A stretch of DNA of 57,631 bases from Pelagibacteraceae bacterium AG-404-N13 (GCA_003216255.1 QCJD01000008.1:1-57631), one strand, 5' to 3'; counted from the stretch's first letter, positions 1 through 10,100 are shown. Notes: generated by a model not told the origin, from the letters alone. Made by a program: numbers and translations.

Positions 1-117
1 ATTCAAAGAGCTGAAAATGTGAATGATTCAAAATTAACAGATGTAACAGCAAATGTTTACAAATCAAAACAACAAACTGAACAACCAGAATATGAGGAGT
101 GTTTATCATGTCAGTAG
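1..117 (+). CDS. nrdA: Ribonucleotide reductase alpha subunit, C-terminal end (partial)
   Basis: Only the last 38 codons lie in the window. The reading frame is open from base 1 and ends in TAG at 115-117. The tail ends YEECLSCQ, the flexible redox-active C-terminus of class I NrdA, whose paired cysteines re-reduce the active site. The stop lies inside the next gene, nrdB, so the two subunits are translationally coupled. The identification rests on this tail and on the neighbour. The catalytic barrel is outside the window. Confidence 0.85.
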   Translation: MQRAENVNDSKLTDVTANVYKSKQQTEQPEYEECLSCQ

Positions 118-1127
118 TAGAAAAAATTAAAAATGAAAATCAAACTACAATTATTGAGCCAAAAAAATCAGGCTTGTTAGTTGAGAACCCAGTATACAAA
201 CCTTTTAGATATCCATGGTGCTATGATGCTTGGTTGACTCAACAAAGAATTCACTGGTTACCCGAAGAAGTTCCTTTAGGTGACGATGTTAGAGACTGGC
301 AAAAAAACTTAACTCAATCGGAAAAAAATTTATTAACTCAAATTTTTAGGTTTTTTACACAAGCTGACGTTGAGGTTAATAACTGTTACTTAAGACATTA
401 CACAACAGTTTTTAAACCAACAGAAGTTTTAATGATGATGACGTCTTTTGCTTCAATGGAGACTGTTCATATTGCTGCTTATTCACATCTACTTGATACT
501 ATTGGAATGCCAGAGTCAGAATATTCTGCTTTTATGAAATATAAAGAGATGAAAGATAAATATGATTACATGCAAAACTTTAATGTTAATTCAAAAGAAG
601 ATATTGCAAAAACAGTAGCTGTGTTTAGTGCTTTCACTGAAGGACTACAGTTGTTTGCAAGTTTTGCAATTTTACTTAATTTTCCAAGATTTAATAAAAT
701 GAAAGGTATGGGTCAGATAGTTACTTGGTCTGTAAGAGATGAAACTTTGCATTGTAATTCAATGATAAGATTATTTAAAGAATTTATAAAAGAAAATCCA
801 GAAATTTGGACACCAAAATTAAAGAAAGAACTTTATGAAGCATGTAGAACTATAATTCATCATGAAGATGCATTTATAGACTTAGCATTCGAAATGGGAC
901 CTATGGAAGGATTAACTGCAAAAGAAGTTAAAGATTATATTAGATTTATTGCAAATAGAAGATTGGCACAATTAGGTTTAGAGCCTATTTATGAGGTTGA
1001 AAAAAATCCACTGAGTTGGCTGGATACAATGCTTAACGCAGTCGAACATATGAACTTTTTTGAGGGTAGAGCAACAGAATATTCTAAAGCATCGACCCAA
1101 GGAAATTGGACTGAAGCATTTAGTTAA
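108..1127 (+). CDS. nrdB: Ribonucleotide reductase beta subunit (class Ia)
   Basis: Radical-generating subunit of class Ia ribonucleotide reductase, which makes deoxyribonucleotides together with NrdA. I start it at ATG 108, giving 339 residues: GAGGAG at 94-99 is well spaced upstream, and the alternative GTG at 99 would sit on that site. The di-iron ligand pattern is complete: D87, E118 and H121 (ETVH), E178, E212 and H215 (DETLH). The radical tyrosine Y125 lies four residues after H121, so this is a tyrosyl-radical enzyme rather than a Tyr-less subclass. It overlaps the nrdA stop by 10 bases. It converges with prpC, with 7 bases between the stops. Confidence 0.95.
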   Translation: MSVVEKIKNENQTTIIEPKKSGLLVENPVYKPFRYPWCYDAWLTQQRIHWLPEEVPLGDDVRDWQKNLTQSEKNLLTQIFRFFTQADVEVNNCYLRHYTTVFKPTEVLMMMTSFASMETVHIAAYSHLLDTIGMPESEYSAFMKYKEMKDKYDYMQNFNVNSKEDIAKTVAVFSAFTEGLQLFASFAILLNFPRFNKMKGMGQIVTWSVRDETLHCNSMIRLFKEFIKENPEIWTPKLKKELYEACRTIIHHEDAFIDLAFEMGPMEGLTAKEVKDYIRFIANRRLAQLGLEPIYEVEKNPLSWLDTMLNAVEHMNFFEGRATEYSKASTQGNWTEAFS

Positions 1128-1134
1128 TAAAAGA

Positions 1135-2259
1135 TTATCTTTGATTTAAAAGCATAACTTTTCTATGTTTTGCTCCGCTATACTTTGACAATGGCCTAAT
1201 TAATTTATTCGCAGCATGTTGTTCCATAATATGTGCAGACCAACCAGTAATTCTAGAAATTACAAATATAGGCGTAAAGAAATCAGTATCAAAACCCATT
1301 AAATGATAAGTAGGACCTGTTGGATAATCAACGTTTGGATGAATATTCTTTTTTTCAATCATAACATTTTTAACAATGTCATAAATTTTAATAAATTTTC
1401 TATCTTTTTTTATTGAAGAAACCTTTCTGAAGTATTTTTCCATCGTAGGAACTCTAGAATCTCCTTTTTTATAAACTCTATGTCCGAAACCCATTACTAC
1501 ATCTTTATTTTTAAGTGCTTTATTAATCCATTTTAGGGCATTTTCAGGTTTTTTAATTTTATTCATCATGTGCATTACTTCTTCATTTGCTCCACCGTGA
1601 AGTGGTCCTTTTAAACTAGCAATAGCACCCGTAATTGCACCATGAATATCAGACAAACTACTTGTTATCGTTCTGGCAGTAAAAGTAGATACATTAAAAC
1701 TGTGTTCTGCATAAAGTATCAAAGATACATCGAAAGCTTTGACTATTTCTTTACTCGGAACCTTACCAAAACACATATAGAAAAAGTTTTCAGAAAAAGA
1801 CAAATTTTTCTTTGGTGAAATTATTTTTTTTCCTTTTCTTGCTCTAAAAAATGCTGCTAGAGCTATAGGTGTTTTTGAAAATATCCTAATAGCTTTTCGC
1901 ATATTTGCTTTTGGAGAGTTATCTTTAGTTTCATTATCTTCTAAAGCCATTAAACTTACAGCAGTCCTAGCTACATCCATTGGATGTGCTTTTTTAGGCA
2001 TTTTTCTAATATCACTTAAAATTTCTTTTGAAAGTTTTCTATCTAGTCTTTCTTCTTTAACAAAACTTTTTAATTGTCTTTTATTTGGAAGTTCCCCGTT
2101 TAAAACAAGATAAGCAACTTCTTCAAAATTACATTTTTCACAAAGATCTTGTACCGCATAACCTCTATAAGTTAGAGAATTAATATCAGGCATAACCTGC
2201 GAAACAGTTGTTTCATCAACAACAATTCCTAATAAACCTTTTTTTATTTCATCACTCAT
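1135..2259 (-). CDS. prpC: 2-methylcitrate synthase
   Basis: Citrate-synthase-family enzyme of 374 residues that condenses propionyl-CoA with oxaloacetate in the methylcitrate cycle. The catalytic triad is visible as H221 (LHGGANEE), H260 (GFGHRVYKKGD) and D311 (NVDYPTG), followed by the conserved SRITGWSAH region. Citrate synthase and methylcitrate synthase are hard to separate by eye. The assignment rests on the short type I length, the N-terminal start of GLLGIVVDETTVS and the position behind prpD and prpB. It is the last gene of the reverse operon, and its ATG shares one base with the prpB stop. Confidence 0.9.
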   Translation of the reverse strand: MSDEIKKGLLGIVVDETTVSQVMPDINSLTYRGYAVQDLCEKCNFEEVAYLVLNGELPNKRQLKSFVKEERLDRKLSKEILSDIRKMPKKAHPMDVARTAVSLMALEDNETKDNSPKANMRKAIRIFSKTPIALAAFFRARKGKKIISPKKNLSFSENFFYMCFGKVPSKEIVKAFDVSLILYAEHSFNVSTFTARTITSSLSDIHGAITGAIASLKGPLHGGANEEVMHMMNKIKKPENALKWINKALKNKDVVMGFGHRVYKKGDSRVPTMEKYFRKVSSIKKDRKFIKIYDIVKNVMIEKKNIHPNVDYPTGPTYHLMGFDTDFFTPIFVISRITGWSAHIMEQHAANKLIRPLSKYSGAKHRKVMLLNQR

Positions 2260-3155
2260 TATTCATGACCTTCAGTACTAAAATTATAAATCTTTTCATC
2301 AAGAGAGTTGTATTTCTCATACTCAACTAAATCATATAATCTTTTTCTAGTTTGCATTTTATCAATTATATTGTTTTGATGTCCATCGTCAAAAATAGCG
2401 CGTAATCCATCTTCAACACTTTTCATAGCTAATCTTTGCGTAGTTACTGGATAAATCACAATGTTATAACCAAGATTTTCAAGATCTTTGTAATTAAGTA
2501 ATTTCGATTTTCCAAATTCAGTCATATTAGCTAGCAAGTAACCAGTTAATGATTTTCTAACTTTCTCAAATTCGTTTTCATCTTTTAAAGCTTCAGGAAA
2601 AATAATTTCTGCACCAGCATCAATATAAGATTTACATCTTTCAATCATTTTATCTATTCCTTCAACATTTTTAGCGTCAGATCTTGCAATTATTTTGAAA
2701 TTTTTATCTTTTTTTGAACTTACACACTCTTTAATTTTATTAACCATTTCTTCTTTTGAAATAAGTTCCTTATTATCTAAATGTCCACATCTCTTTTGAT
2801 CAATTTGATCTTCTATGTGTACTGCAGCGATACCAAATTTCTCAAAAGTTTCTATAGTTTCTTTGCATGATTTAAATCCAGTATCTATATCAACAATTGT
2901 TGGAAGATTTGTAACTCTGGATATTTGACTTGATCTATTACTTACATCTTTAAGAGTTGTTAATCCTATATCAGGATATCCTAAATCATTAGACATTACT
3001 CCTCCAGAAACATAAACAGCATCATATCCAACTTCTTCGATAACTTTTGCTGTTAAAGGATTATAAGCACCAGGAACTCTTAAAATTTTATTTGTTTTTA
3101 ATTTATTATCAAAGTCAATTCTTTTTTGTTGAGCGTTTTTTTTTACAAAGTGCAC
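2259..3155 (-). CDS. prpB: 2-methylisocitrate lyase
   Basis: Member of the isocitrate lyase/PEP mutase superfamily, 298 residues. It cleaves 2-methylisocitrate to pyruvate and succinate, the last step of the methylcitrate cycle. The family signature KRCGH holds catalytic C123, and DTGF at 91-94 is the metal-binding loop. Translation starts at a GTG directly abutting the prpD TAG, so expression probably depends on readthrough from prpD. The next gene, prpC, overlaps by one base. The whole cluster is one transcript in gene order D-B-C. Confidence 0.92.
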   Translation of the reverse strand: MHFVKKNAQQKRIDFDNKLKTNKILRVPGAYNPLTAKVIEEVGYDAVYVSGGVMSNDLGYPDIGLTTLKDVSNRSSQISRVTNLPTIVDIDTGFKSCKETIETFEKFGIAAVHIEDQIDQKRCGHLDNKELISKEEMVNKIKECVSSKKDKNFKIIARSDAKNVEGIDKMIERCKSYIDAGAEIIFPEALKDENEFEKVRKSLTGYLLANMTEFGKSKLLNYKDLENLGYNIVIYPVTTQRLAMKSVEDGLRAIFDDGHQNNIIDKMQTRKRLYDLVEYEKYNSLDEKIYNFSTEGHE

Positions 3156-4658
3156 CTAAAAAATTCCTTTTTTATTGTTTTGCTTTAAGTATTTTTTACT
3201 TACTTCAATATTTAATTTATTAAGCTGTCCTTTTTTAAGTTTTTTTAATTTTTGAACTGTATTTAGAAATTTTAAACTTTCTTTTCTAGAAATGATTTTA
3301 TCAGTTAGGGTTTTAAATTTTTTAATATAATCATTTCTTTTAAATGGTCTTGATCCATATGGATGTGCATCAGCTCTTTCAAGCTGTGCAGATATTTTTT
3401 TCCCATTTTTCATTGTAACAATAACTTTTGCACCAAAAGATTTTTTTTTAGGGTTTGGATCATGATATTTTCTTGTCCATTTTTTATCTTCATGAGTTCT
3501 AATGCTGTGCCAGATTTTAATTGTGCTTTTTCTATTAGCTCTTGCTTTAGTATATGATTTAATATGATGCCAATCTGCATCTTCAAGAGCTACCGCAAAT
3601 ATATACATGATAGAATGATCCAAGGTTTCCCTACTTGCTTTAGGATCCATTTTTTGAGGATCGTTTGCGCCCGTTCCAATGACGTAATGAGTATGATGGC
3701 TTGTGTAAATATCAATTTTTTTAATATTATTTAAATTTGAAATTTTCTTGTTTAATTTTTTTGCTATATCTATTAGTGCTTGAGCTTGATATTCCGCAGA
3801 ATATTCTTTTGTGTAAGTTTCAAGTATAGCTTTTTTTTCCTCATTTTTTTTTGGAAGTGGAATGTTATACTTTGCGTTTTTACCATCTAAAATTCTTGCT
3901 ATTATACTATCTTCACCTTCATAAATGGGACTTGGAGCTCCTTCTCCTCGCATAACTCTATCCACTGCTTCTATTGCAAGCTTACCTGCATGTGCAGGAG
4001 CGTAAGCTTTCCAACTAGAAATTTCTCCTTTCCTAGATTGTCTTGTTGAAACAGTAACATGCAAAGCTTGTTGAATTGCTTGATATATAGTTTCGGTATT
4101 TAATTTAAGCATTGATCCAATTCCTGCAGCAACACTAGGACCTAAATGAGCTATATGATCTACTTTATGTTTATGAAGACATATTCCTTTAACCAAATTA
4201 ACTTGAACTTCATAAGCAGTGATAATTCCTCTTAACAAATCTAATCCACTTTTTTTTAATTGTTGTGCAACAGCCAATAAAGGAGGGATGTTATCTCCTG
4301 GATGACTATAATCAGCAGCTAAAAAAGTATCATGAAAATCTAATTCTCTAACAGCAGTACCATTCGTCCAAGCGGCCCACTCAGCATCAAATTTTATTTT
4401 AGAACTTATGCCAAATATAGTGGCACCATTTTGTCTTGGATGAGACTTAGCCATTTCTCTTGAAGAGATTACTGGTTTTCTGTTTAAGGATGCAATAGCA
4501 ACAGAAGCATTATCAATAATTCTATTTATCACCATTTCAATTGAATGTTTATTCAGTTTTGAGTTATCGCTTGCAATTTCAGCAATTTTCCAAGCAAGCT
4601 GTTTTTTTTTGTTTAGCTTAATTTTAGAAGGGTAAACTTTAACTTTATGATTAATCAT
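3156..4658 (-). CDS. prpD: 2-methylcitrate dehydratase, MmgE/PrpD family
   Basis: Dehydratase of 500 residues, first gene of the reverse methylcitrate operon. It converts 2-methylcitrate to 2-methyl-cis-aconitate. The MmgE/PrpD fold is recognisable from the N-terminal helical domain (RELDFHDTF and [14 protein letters not shown] near residues 105-130) and the lysine-rich C-terminal half. With prpB and prpC it lets the cell oxidise propionyl-CoA from odd-chain or methylated substrates; DMSP breakdown is one marine source (inference). The 52 bases before the next upstream gene are AT-rich and probably hold the operon promoter. No regulator lies next to it. Confidence 0.9.
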   Translation of the reverse strand: MINHKVKVYPSKIKLNKKKQLAWKIAEIASDNSKLNKHSIEMVINRIIDNASVAIASLNRKPVISSREMAKSHPRQNGATIFGISSKIKFDAEWAAWTNGTAVRELDFHDTFLAADYSHPGDNIPPLLAVAQQLKKSGLDLLRGIITAYEVQVNLVKGICLHKHKVDHIAHLGPSVAAGIGSMLKLNTETIYQAIQQALHVTVSTRQSRKGEISSWKAYAPAHAGKLAIEAVDRVMRGEGAPSPIYEGEDSIIARILDGKNAKYNIPLPKKNEEKKAILETYTKEYSAEYQAQALIDIAKKLNKKISNLNNIKKIDIYTSHHTHYVIGTGANDPQKMDPKASRETLDHSIMYIFAVALEDADWHHIKSYTKARANRKSTIKIWHSIRTHEDKKWTRKYHDPNPKKKSFGAKVIVTMKNGKKISAQLERADAHPYGSRPFKRNDYIKKFKTLTDKIISRKESLKFLNTVQKLKKLKKGQLNKLNIEVSKKYLKQNNKKGIF

Positions 4659-4710
4659 AATATCTATATTTTATTAAATTTTAATACCTTAGGTAAAAAT
4701 TTAATCAAGT

Positions 4711-5400
4711 TTAATGATTTAAGTATTTATTGATAATTTCTTGAATATTTACAAAATCTTTAATCAAATAATTATGATGAATTTCTGAAACTTTTTTCTC
4801 AGTATATCCATCTTCTACTAATATAAACGGAATACCAGCAGCTTTAGCTGAGTCCGCATCAGTTTCACTATCACCTATCATTAAACTTTTATTTATATCT
4901 CCATGCATAATTTCAATCACATTTGTTAAATGTCTAGGATCAGGTTTGCAATAATCAAAAGTATTACAGCCCGCAACATACTCAAAATATTCATAAATTT
5001 TTATTTTTTTTAACAAGTCTATTGCAAGGTGTTCTTGTTTATTTGTACACACTCCCATTGAAATATTATTTGTTTTTGCCCATTTTAAAAATTCTAAAAC
5101 ACCATTTATTAATTTACTTTCAACAGCTATATTATTTGCATAATACTCAATGAAATCTTTTACCATTTCATCTTTTATTTCTTTGTCGATAATCTGACCA
5201 AATTCTTTTTTTGCTTGGCCCCAAACGGCTCTTCCTATCAATGATGCAGCACCTTTTCCAACAAGTTTTTTTATATCACCTCTAGATTTTGTTTCGTAAC
5301 CAAATTTTTTCATAACATAATTATGTGCGTTCATTAGGTCGGGAGCTGTATCAATAAGAGTTCCATCTAGATCGAATAAAATTGTAAATTTTTGGACCAT
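4711..5400 (-). CDS. gph: HAD-family phosphatase, probably phosphoglycolate phosphatase
   Basis: HAD hydrolase of 229 residues. Motif I is DLDGT at residues 10-14, with D10 the nucleophile and D12 the acid/base. Motif II is the CTNKQ stretch near 118, and motif IV is GDSETDAD near 177. A helical cap between motifs I and II, with the DTAPDL start, fits the Gph type, which removes 2-phosphoglycolate. Substrate assignment in this superfamily is uncertain; another small phosphomonoester is possible. It is divergent from glmU, with 71 AT-rich bases between that should hold both promoters. Confidence 0.75.
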   Translation of the reverse strand: MVQKFTILFDLDGTLIDTAPDLMNAHNYVMKKFGYETKSRGDIKKLVGKGAASLIGRAVWGQAKKEFGQIIDKEIKDEMVKDFIEYYANNIAVESKLINGVLEFLKWAKTNNISMGVCTNKQEHLAIDLLKKIKIYEYFEYVAGCNTFDYCKPDPRHLTNVIEIMHGDINKSLMIGDSETDADSAKAAGIPFILVEDGYTEKKVSEIHHNYLIKDFVNIQEIINKYLNH

Positions 5401-5471
5401 AATTAAAAGTATTATTAAGAAATAATTTGTGAGTTAAAGTAAAGTAATACCTAAATATATATAAATATCAA

Positions 5472-6089
5472 ATGAAAGAAAAAAAAATAATAAATTTACA
5501 AAACAAATTAAGAAATAATTTTATAAAAAAAGGTGTAAAAATGATTGCGCCTGAAACAGTTTTTTTTTCAAATGATACAAAAATTGGAAAAAAAGTAGTT
5601 ATCGAACCTTATGTTGTGATTTCAAAAAAAGTAAAAATTGGCAACAATGTTACCATTTCATCTTTTTCTCATTTAGAGGGAGTGAAAATTGACAATAATG
5701 TCAAAATAGGACCTTATGCAAGAATTAGACCAGGCGTAATTATTAAATCTGGTTCAAAAATTGGTAATTTTGTTGAAGTTAAAAAAAGTAAAATTGGAAA
5801 AAATTCTAAAGTTAATCATCTTTCCTATGTTGGTGATGCTAATATTGGAAAAAATGTAAACATTGGCGCCGGAACTATTACATGCAATTATGATGGAGTT
5901 AAAAAATATAAAACAAGAATAAAAGATAAAGTTTTTATTGGATCAAATTCATCTTTAGTAGCACCAGTTACTGTTAATGAAAATAGTATTGTTGGAGCAG
6001 GATCTGTTATTACAAAAAACGTATTGAAAAATTCACTTGCACTTGAGAGAACAAATCAAGTCGAGATAAAAAATTATAAAAAAAGATAA
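5472..6089 (+). CDS. glmU: GlmU-type glucosamine-1-phosphate N-acetyltransferase domain protein (no pyrophosphorylase domain)
   Basis: A left-handed beta-helix acyltransferase of 205 residues matching only the C-terminal half of GlmU, which is normally about 450 residues. It begins in the linker helix (LQNKLR, then MIAPETVF) and runs through hexapeptide turns [42 protein letters not shown] and [11 protein letters not shown], the acetyl-CoA-binding core. The N-terminal uridylyltransferase domain is absent. The opposite-strand gph gene occupies the upstream DNA, so it has not simply been missed. It directly precedes glmS, with the stop and next ATG adjacent, so its role in UDP-GlcNAc synthesis is well supported. 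Confidence 0.85.
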   Translation: MKEKKIINLQNKLRNNFIKKGVKMIAPETVFFSNDTKIGKKVVIEPYVVISKKVKIGNNVTISSFSHLEGVKIDNNVKIGPYARIRPGVIIKSGSKIGNFVEVKKSKIGKNSKVNHLSYVGDANIGKNVNIGAGTITCNYDGVKKYKTRIKDKVFIGSNSSLVAPVTVNENSIVGAGSVITKNVLKNSLALERTNQVEIKNYKKR

Positions 6090-7910
6090 ATGTGTGGAAT
6101 AGTAGGAATAACAAGTAATAAAGAAGTAACAACACGAATAGTTAATTCATTAAAAAAATTGGAATACAGAGGATATGATTCAGCCGGAATAGCAACTCTT
6201 AATGATGGTTTTATAAAAGAAGTTAAATGCGAAGGAAGAGTAGAAGTTTTAGAAAAAAATATAACAAGTTCAAATTTACAAGGTGAAATTGCAATAGGTC
6301 ACGTTAGATGGGCAACACATGGTAGACCAAGCACTATAAATGCTCATCCACATTCATCTGAAACTGTCTCAGTAGTTCATAATGGTATTATAGAAAACTC
6401 AACAATTTTAAAAAAAATATTAGAAAAAAAAGGCTATAATTTTAAATCTCAGACAGATACTGAAGTTATTGCACATTTGATAACTGATTATTTAAAAAAA
6501 AATAATTTAAAAAATACTATTATTAAAGTTTTAAAGAAACTACACGGTAGCTTTGCATTAGGCATTATATTTAAAGATTATCCAGATTTAATTGTAGGTG
6601 CTAGAAGAGGATCTCCTCTTGCTGTTGGATATGGTCCAAATGAAAATTACTTAGGATCAGACTCTTATGCATTAAAGTCAATGACAAATAAAGTATCTTA
6701 TCTTAATGATGGTGAGTTTTGTTTGATTAAAGACAATCAAGTTGAATTTTTTGATACCAATGGAATTAAAGTAAACAAAAAAATATTAAATTTATCACAA
6801 GATAACCAAGATAATGATAAAGGTGATTACAAACATTTCATGGCAAAAGAAATAGATGAACAACCAACAACAATAAAAAATTGTGTTAATGAATATATTG
6901 ACAAAATTAATAAACAAATAAATATTTATAATTTTCCTTGGAAAATTAACCAAATAAATTCAATTGTTTTAATAGGATGTGGAACAGCATATCACTCTTG
7001 TTTAGTAGCAAAATATTGGTTTGAAGAGTACACCTCTTTGGATGTATCAATAGATATAGCTTCTGAATTTAGATATCGAAAACTTAAATTTAAAAGTGAT
7101 TGTTTATATGTTTTTGTATCTCAATCTGGAGAAACAGCTGATACTTATGCAGCTTTAGATATATGTAAAAAAAATAAAATGAAAACATGTTCAATTGTTA
7201 ATGTTATTGAAAGTTCAATAGCTAGAGATTCTAATCTTGTTTTACCAATTCATTGTGGTCCTGAGATTGGTGTTGCATCAACCAAGGCATTTTTGGGTCA
7301 AATGCTAGTTTTATATATACTGTGTTTGAAATTATCATTTGATCAAAAAATAATTACTAAAAAAATTTATCAGGAAAAGATTAAAAATTTACTTTCTTTA
7401 TCTAACTTATGTAAAAAAACATTATTAACAGATAACAAAATACAAAAAGCAAGCAAAGAATTTATAAAAGCTAAAGGATCAATGTTTTTAGGAAGAGGTT
7501 ACTCATTTCCAATAGCACTTGAAGGAGCATTAAAATTAAAAGAACTTGCTTATGTCCATGCAGAAGGATATCCAGCAGGTGAAATGAAACATGGTCCTTT
7601 AGCATTAATAGAAGAGGGTATGCCTGTAGTTGTTCTTGCTCCAAGAGACAACCATTACAAAAAAACAATTTCAAACATGCAAGAAGTTATTGCCAGAGGA
7701 GCTAAAGTTTTACTTGTAACAAATAAAAGTAAAGATGAAATTCAATCAGAAAATATTTGGGAAAAAATAGAAGTTGAAAATTTAACAGAAGATTTATTTC
7801 CTTTTTTAATTACAGTACCTCTTCAAAAATTAGCTTATTATTCAGCATTGCAAAACGGATATGATATAGATAAACCAAGAAATTTAGCAAAATCTGTTAC
7901 AGTTGAATAA
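6090..7910 (+). CDS. glmS: Glutamine:fructose-6-phosphate aminotransferase (isomerizing)
   Basis: Full-length GlmS, 606 residues, which makes glucosamine-6-phosphate for peptidoglycan and LPS. The N-terminal class II glutamine amidotransferase domain starts MCGIVG; after Met removal, Cys is the nucleophile. It also has RWATHG near residue 74 and HNGIIEN near 98. Two SIS sugar-isomerase domains follow (SQSGETADT near 345; LGRGYSFPIALEGALKLKE near 465). The C-terminus ends DKPRNLAKSVTVE, the characteristic GlmS tail. Its ATG abuts the glmU stop, so the two amino-sugar genes form one operon. No glmS ribozyme-like leader is possible in that zero-base gap. Confidence 0.97.
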   Translation: MCGIVGITSNKEVTTRIVNSLKKLEYRGYDSAGIATLNDGFIKEVKCEGRVEVLEKNITSSNLQGEIAIGHVRWATHGRPSTINAHPHSSETVSVVHNGIIENSTILKKILEKKGYNFKSQTDTEVIAHLITDYLKKNNLKNTIIKVLKKLHGSFALGIIFKDYPDLIVGARRGSPLAVGYGPNENYLGSDSYALKSMTNKVSYLNDGEFCLIKDNQVEFFDTNGIKVNKKILNLSQDNQDNDKGDYKHFMAKEIDEQPTTIKNCVNEYIDKINKQINIYNFPWKINQINSIVLIGCGTAYHSCLVAKYWFEEYTSLDVSIDIASEFRYRKLKFKSDCLYVFVSQSGETADTYAALDICKKNKMKTCSIVNVIESSIARDSNLVLPIHCGPEIGVASTKAFLGQMLVLYILCLKLSFDQKIITKKIYQEKIKNLLSLSNLCKKTLLTDNKIQKASKEFIKAKGSMFLGRGYSFPIALEGALKLKELAYVHAEGYPAGEMKHGPLALIEEGMPVVVLAPRDNHYKKTISNMQEVIARGAKVLLVTNKSKDEIQSENIWEKIEVENLTEDLFPFLITVPLQKLAYYSALQNGYDIDKPRNLAKSVTVE

Positions 7911-7944
7911 TAAATAAACTCTGTTAAAACACTCTCAGGTTGAA

Positions 7945-9324
7945 ATGAAAAAATGGAAATTAAATAGTTGGAGAAATTATCCTGTTAAGCATATCCCGAC
8001 TTATGAGGATGAAAAAGAACTTAATATGGTTCTTGGAAAAATAAAAAATTTTCCTCCATTAGTTTTTGCTGGTGAAACTAGACATTTAAAACAACAACTT
8101 GCAGAAGTTGTTGATGGAAAAGCGTTTTTACTTCAGGGTGGCGATTGTGCAGAAAGTTTTGCAGAATTTAATCCTGATAACATAAGAGATTATTTTAAAG
8201 TCATTTTGCAAATATCTTTAGTATTGACTTATTCAGCTTCTTTACCTGTTGTAAAACTTGGTAGAATTGCAGGGCAATTTTCAAAGCCTAGAAGTGCTCC
8301 TACAGAAAAGCAAGGTGATAAAGAACTACCAAGTTATTTAGGTGATAATATTAATGGTATTGATTTTACTGAAAAATCAAGAAAGCCTGACCCTAAAAGA
8401 TTATTTAAAGCTTATTCTCAGTCAGCTTCTACATTAAATTTATTAAGAGCTTTTTGTCATGGTGGATTTGCTGATCTACAAAAAGTACATTTATGGAATA
8501 CAGGTTATATTAAAAAAAGTCCTCAAGCTAAAAAATTTAAAGAGTTAGAAGATAAAATAGCCGATGCTTTAGCATTTATGGAAGCATGCGGAATAAATTC
8601 AGATTTTAATAGAAGACTCAAGACGGTAAATTTTTGGACTTCACACGAGGCCTTACTACTTCCTTTTGAAGAAAGTATGACAAGAGTTGACTCAACAACA
8701 GGAGAATATCACGATACTTCTGCACATTTTGTTTGGATAGGTGATAGAACAAGACAGTTAGATGGAGGTCATGTCGAATTCTGCAGAGGTATAGAGAATC
8801 CTATTGGTATAAAATGTGGACCAACATCTAAACCAGATGAAATTGTCAAAATTTGTAATGTAATAAATCCTAAAAATGAAAAAGGCAAAATAACTTTGAT
8901 TTCAAGATTTGGTCACCAAAATGTTGAAAAATTTTTACCAAAATTAATTAGAGGTATTAAAAAAGAAGGTCTAAATGTGATCTGGTCTTGTGATCCAATG
9001 CATGGAAACACAATTAAATCTACAACTGGATTTAAAACTAGACCTTTTAACAATGTTTTAAATGAGGTTAAAAACGTATTTAGCGTTCATCAAAGTGAAG
9101 GATCGTATGCTGGTGGACTACACATAGAGATGACGGGACAAAATGTTACAGAGTGCACAGGTGGTACCCAAAAAATATCAGACAAAGACCTTTCTAGCAG
9201 ATATAGAACGCATTGTGACCCAAGATTAAATGCTAATCAAGCTTTAGAATTAGCATTTATGATTTCAGATGAGATTAAAAAGAATTCCATTTATGCCAAA
9301 AGTGGAATTAAAGCGGCATCTTAA
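7945..9324 (+). CDS. aroG: 3-deoxy-7-phosphoheptulonate synthase, class II
   Basis: Plant/actinobacterial-type (class II) DAHP synthase, 459 residues. It commits PEP and erythrose-4-phosphate to the shikimate pathway. Diagnostic stretches are FLLQGGDCAESF near residue 80, KLGRIAGQFSKPRS near 104, SHEALLLPFEE near 220, GCGPTSKPDE-like KCGPTSKPDE near 290, and DPMHGNTIKS and ECTGG toward the end. The length is typical. It is alone between glmS (34-base gap) and nadE. I saw no attenuator or riboswitch in the short upstream gap. The class is certain. The symbol follows common use for class II enzymes. Confidence 0.93.
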   Translation: MKKWKLNSWRNYPVKHIPTYEDEKELNMVLGKIKNFPPLVFAGETRHLKQQLAEVVDGKAFLLQGGDCAESFAEFNPDNIRDYFKVILQISLVLTYSASLPVVKLGRIAGQFSKPRSAPTEKQGDKELPSYLGDNINGIDFTEKSRKPDPKRLFKAYSQSASTLNLLRAFCHGGFADLQKVHLWNTGYIKKSPQAKKFKELEDKIADALAFMEACGINSDFNRRLKTVNFWTSHEALLLPFEESMTRVDSTTGEYHDTSAHFVWIGDRTRQLDGGHVEFCRGIENPIGIKCGPTSKPDEIVKICNVINPKNEKGKITLISRFGHQNVEKFLPKLIRGIKKEGLNVIWSCDPMHGNTIKSTTGFKTRPFNNVLNEVKNVFSVHQSEGSYAGGLHIEMTGQNVTECTGGTQKISDKDLSSRYRTHCDPRLNANQALELAFMISDEIKKNSIYAKSGIKAAS

Positions 9325-9362
9325 ACGTTTATAAATTTATTCCTTTAACATATATTTGAATT

Positions 9363-10100
9363 ATGGAAGTAAACAAAAAAGTTATCTACATTAAAGATTG
9401 GATATTGGATTATGTAAATTCAATGCCAACAAAAGCAAACTCATTAGTTATAGGTATATCTGGAGGTATAGACTCGTCAGTATCAAGTACTTTGAGTGCA
9501 ATGACAGGTTTAAAAACAATTGCAATTTCAATGCCTATAAAACAAAAAACTATTCAACATGATCTAAGTTTAAAACATCAAGAATGGTTAAAAAAAAATT
9601 TTGAAAATGTTAGTGGATTTACAATTGAGTTAGACGATCTATTTAATTCTTTTGAAAAAACACTTTCTAAATTTAATAATGCACATGGAATGGCAAATTC
9701 TAGAGCAAGATTAAGAATGTCAACACTTTATCAGGTTGCTGCTGCTAATAATGGAATAGTTGTTGGAACAGGAAATAAAGTTGAAGATTTTGGAGTTGGT
9801 TTTTACACAAAATATGGAGATGGTGGAGTAGATATATCACCAATTGCTGATTGTAATAAAACTGAAGTTTGGGAATTAGGAAAAGAACTTAATATATTAA
9901 AAGAAATTATTGAGGCTCCACCAACAGATGGATTATGGGATGATGGAAGAACTGACGAAGGTCAGCTTGGTCTTTCCTATAAGGAGCTTGAAGAAGCAAT
10001 GGATAATGAAAAATCAATAAATAGAGATAAATATATAAAAATAAGAAATGCAAACCTGCATAAAATGAATCCCATTCCAGTTTGCAAGATACCTAAGTAA
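9363..10100 (+). CDS. nadE: NAD+ synthetase, ammonia-dependent
   Basis: NAD synthetase of 245 residues that amidates nicotinic acid adenine dinucleotide using ATP. The ATP-pyrophosphatase P-loop is SGGIDS at residues 33-38. NSRARLRMSTLY near 115 and GTGNKVEDFGVGFYTKYGDGGVD-type sequence near 135 complete the active site. There is no glutaminase (nitrilase) domain, so it relies on free ammonia or a separate amidotransferase. nadK also occurs in this window, at 29167. It is probably cotranscribed with its forward neighbours, with gaps of 38 and 45 bases. Confidence 0.93.
   Translation: MEVNKKVIYIKDWILDYVNSMPTKANSLVIGISGGIDSSVSSTLSAMTGLKTIAISMPIKQKTIQHDLSLKHQEWLKKNFENVSGFTIELDDLFNSFEKTLSKFNNAHGMANSRARLRMSTLYQVAAANNGIVVGTGNKVEDFGVGFYTKYGDGGVDISPIADCNKTEVWELGKELNILKEIIEAPPTDGLWDDGRTDEGQLGLSYKELEEAMDNEKSINRDKYIKIRNANLHKMNPIPVCKIPK

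Noticed and set aside
99-107. GTG at 99 as the nrdB start, giving a longer N-terminus
   Set aside because: ATG 108 has GAGGAG at the right distance and the longer start would lie on that site; the extra residues MFI add nothing to the family N-terminus.
1130-1142. AAAGA-TTA-TCTTT as a two-way terminator between nrdB and prpC
   Set aside because: The stem is only five pairs with a three-base loop and overlaps the prpC stop; this is expected by chance in such AT-rich DNA.
7911-7944. A riboswitch or attenuator before the DAHP synthase
   Set aside because: Only 34 bases separate it from glmS, with no stem worth reporting.
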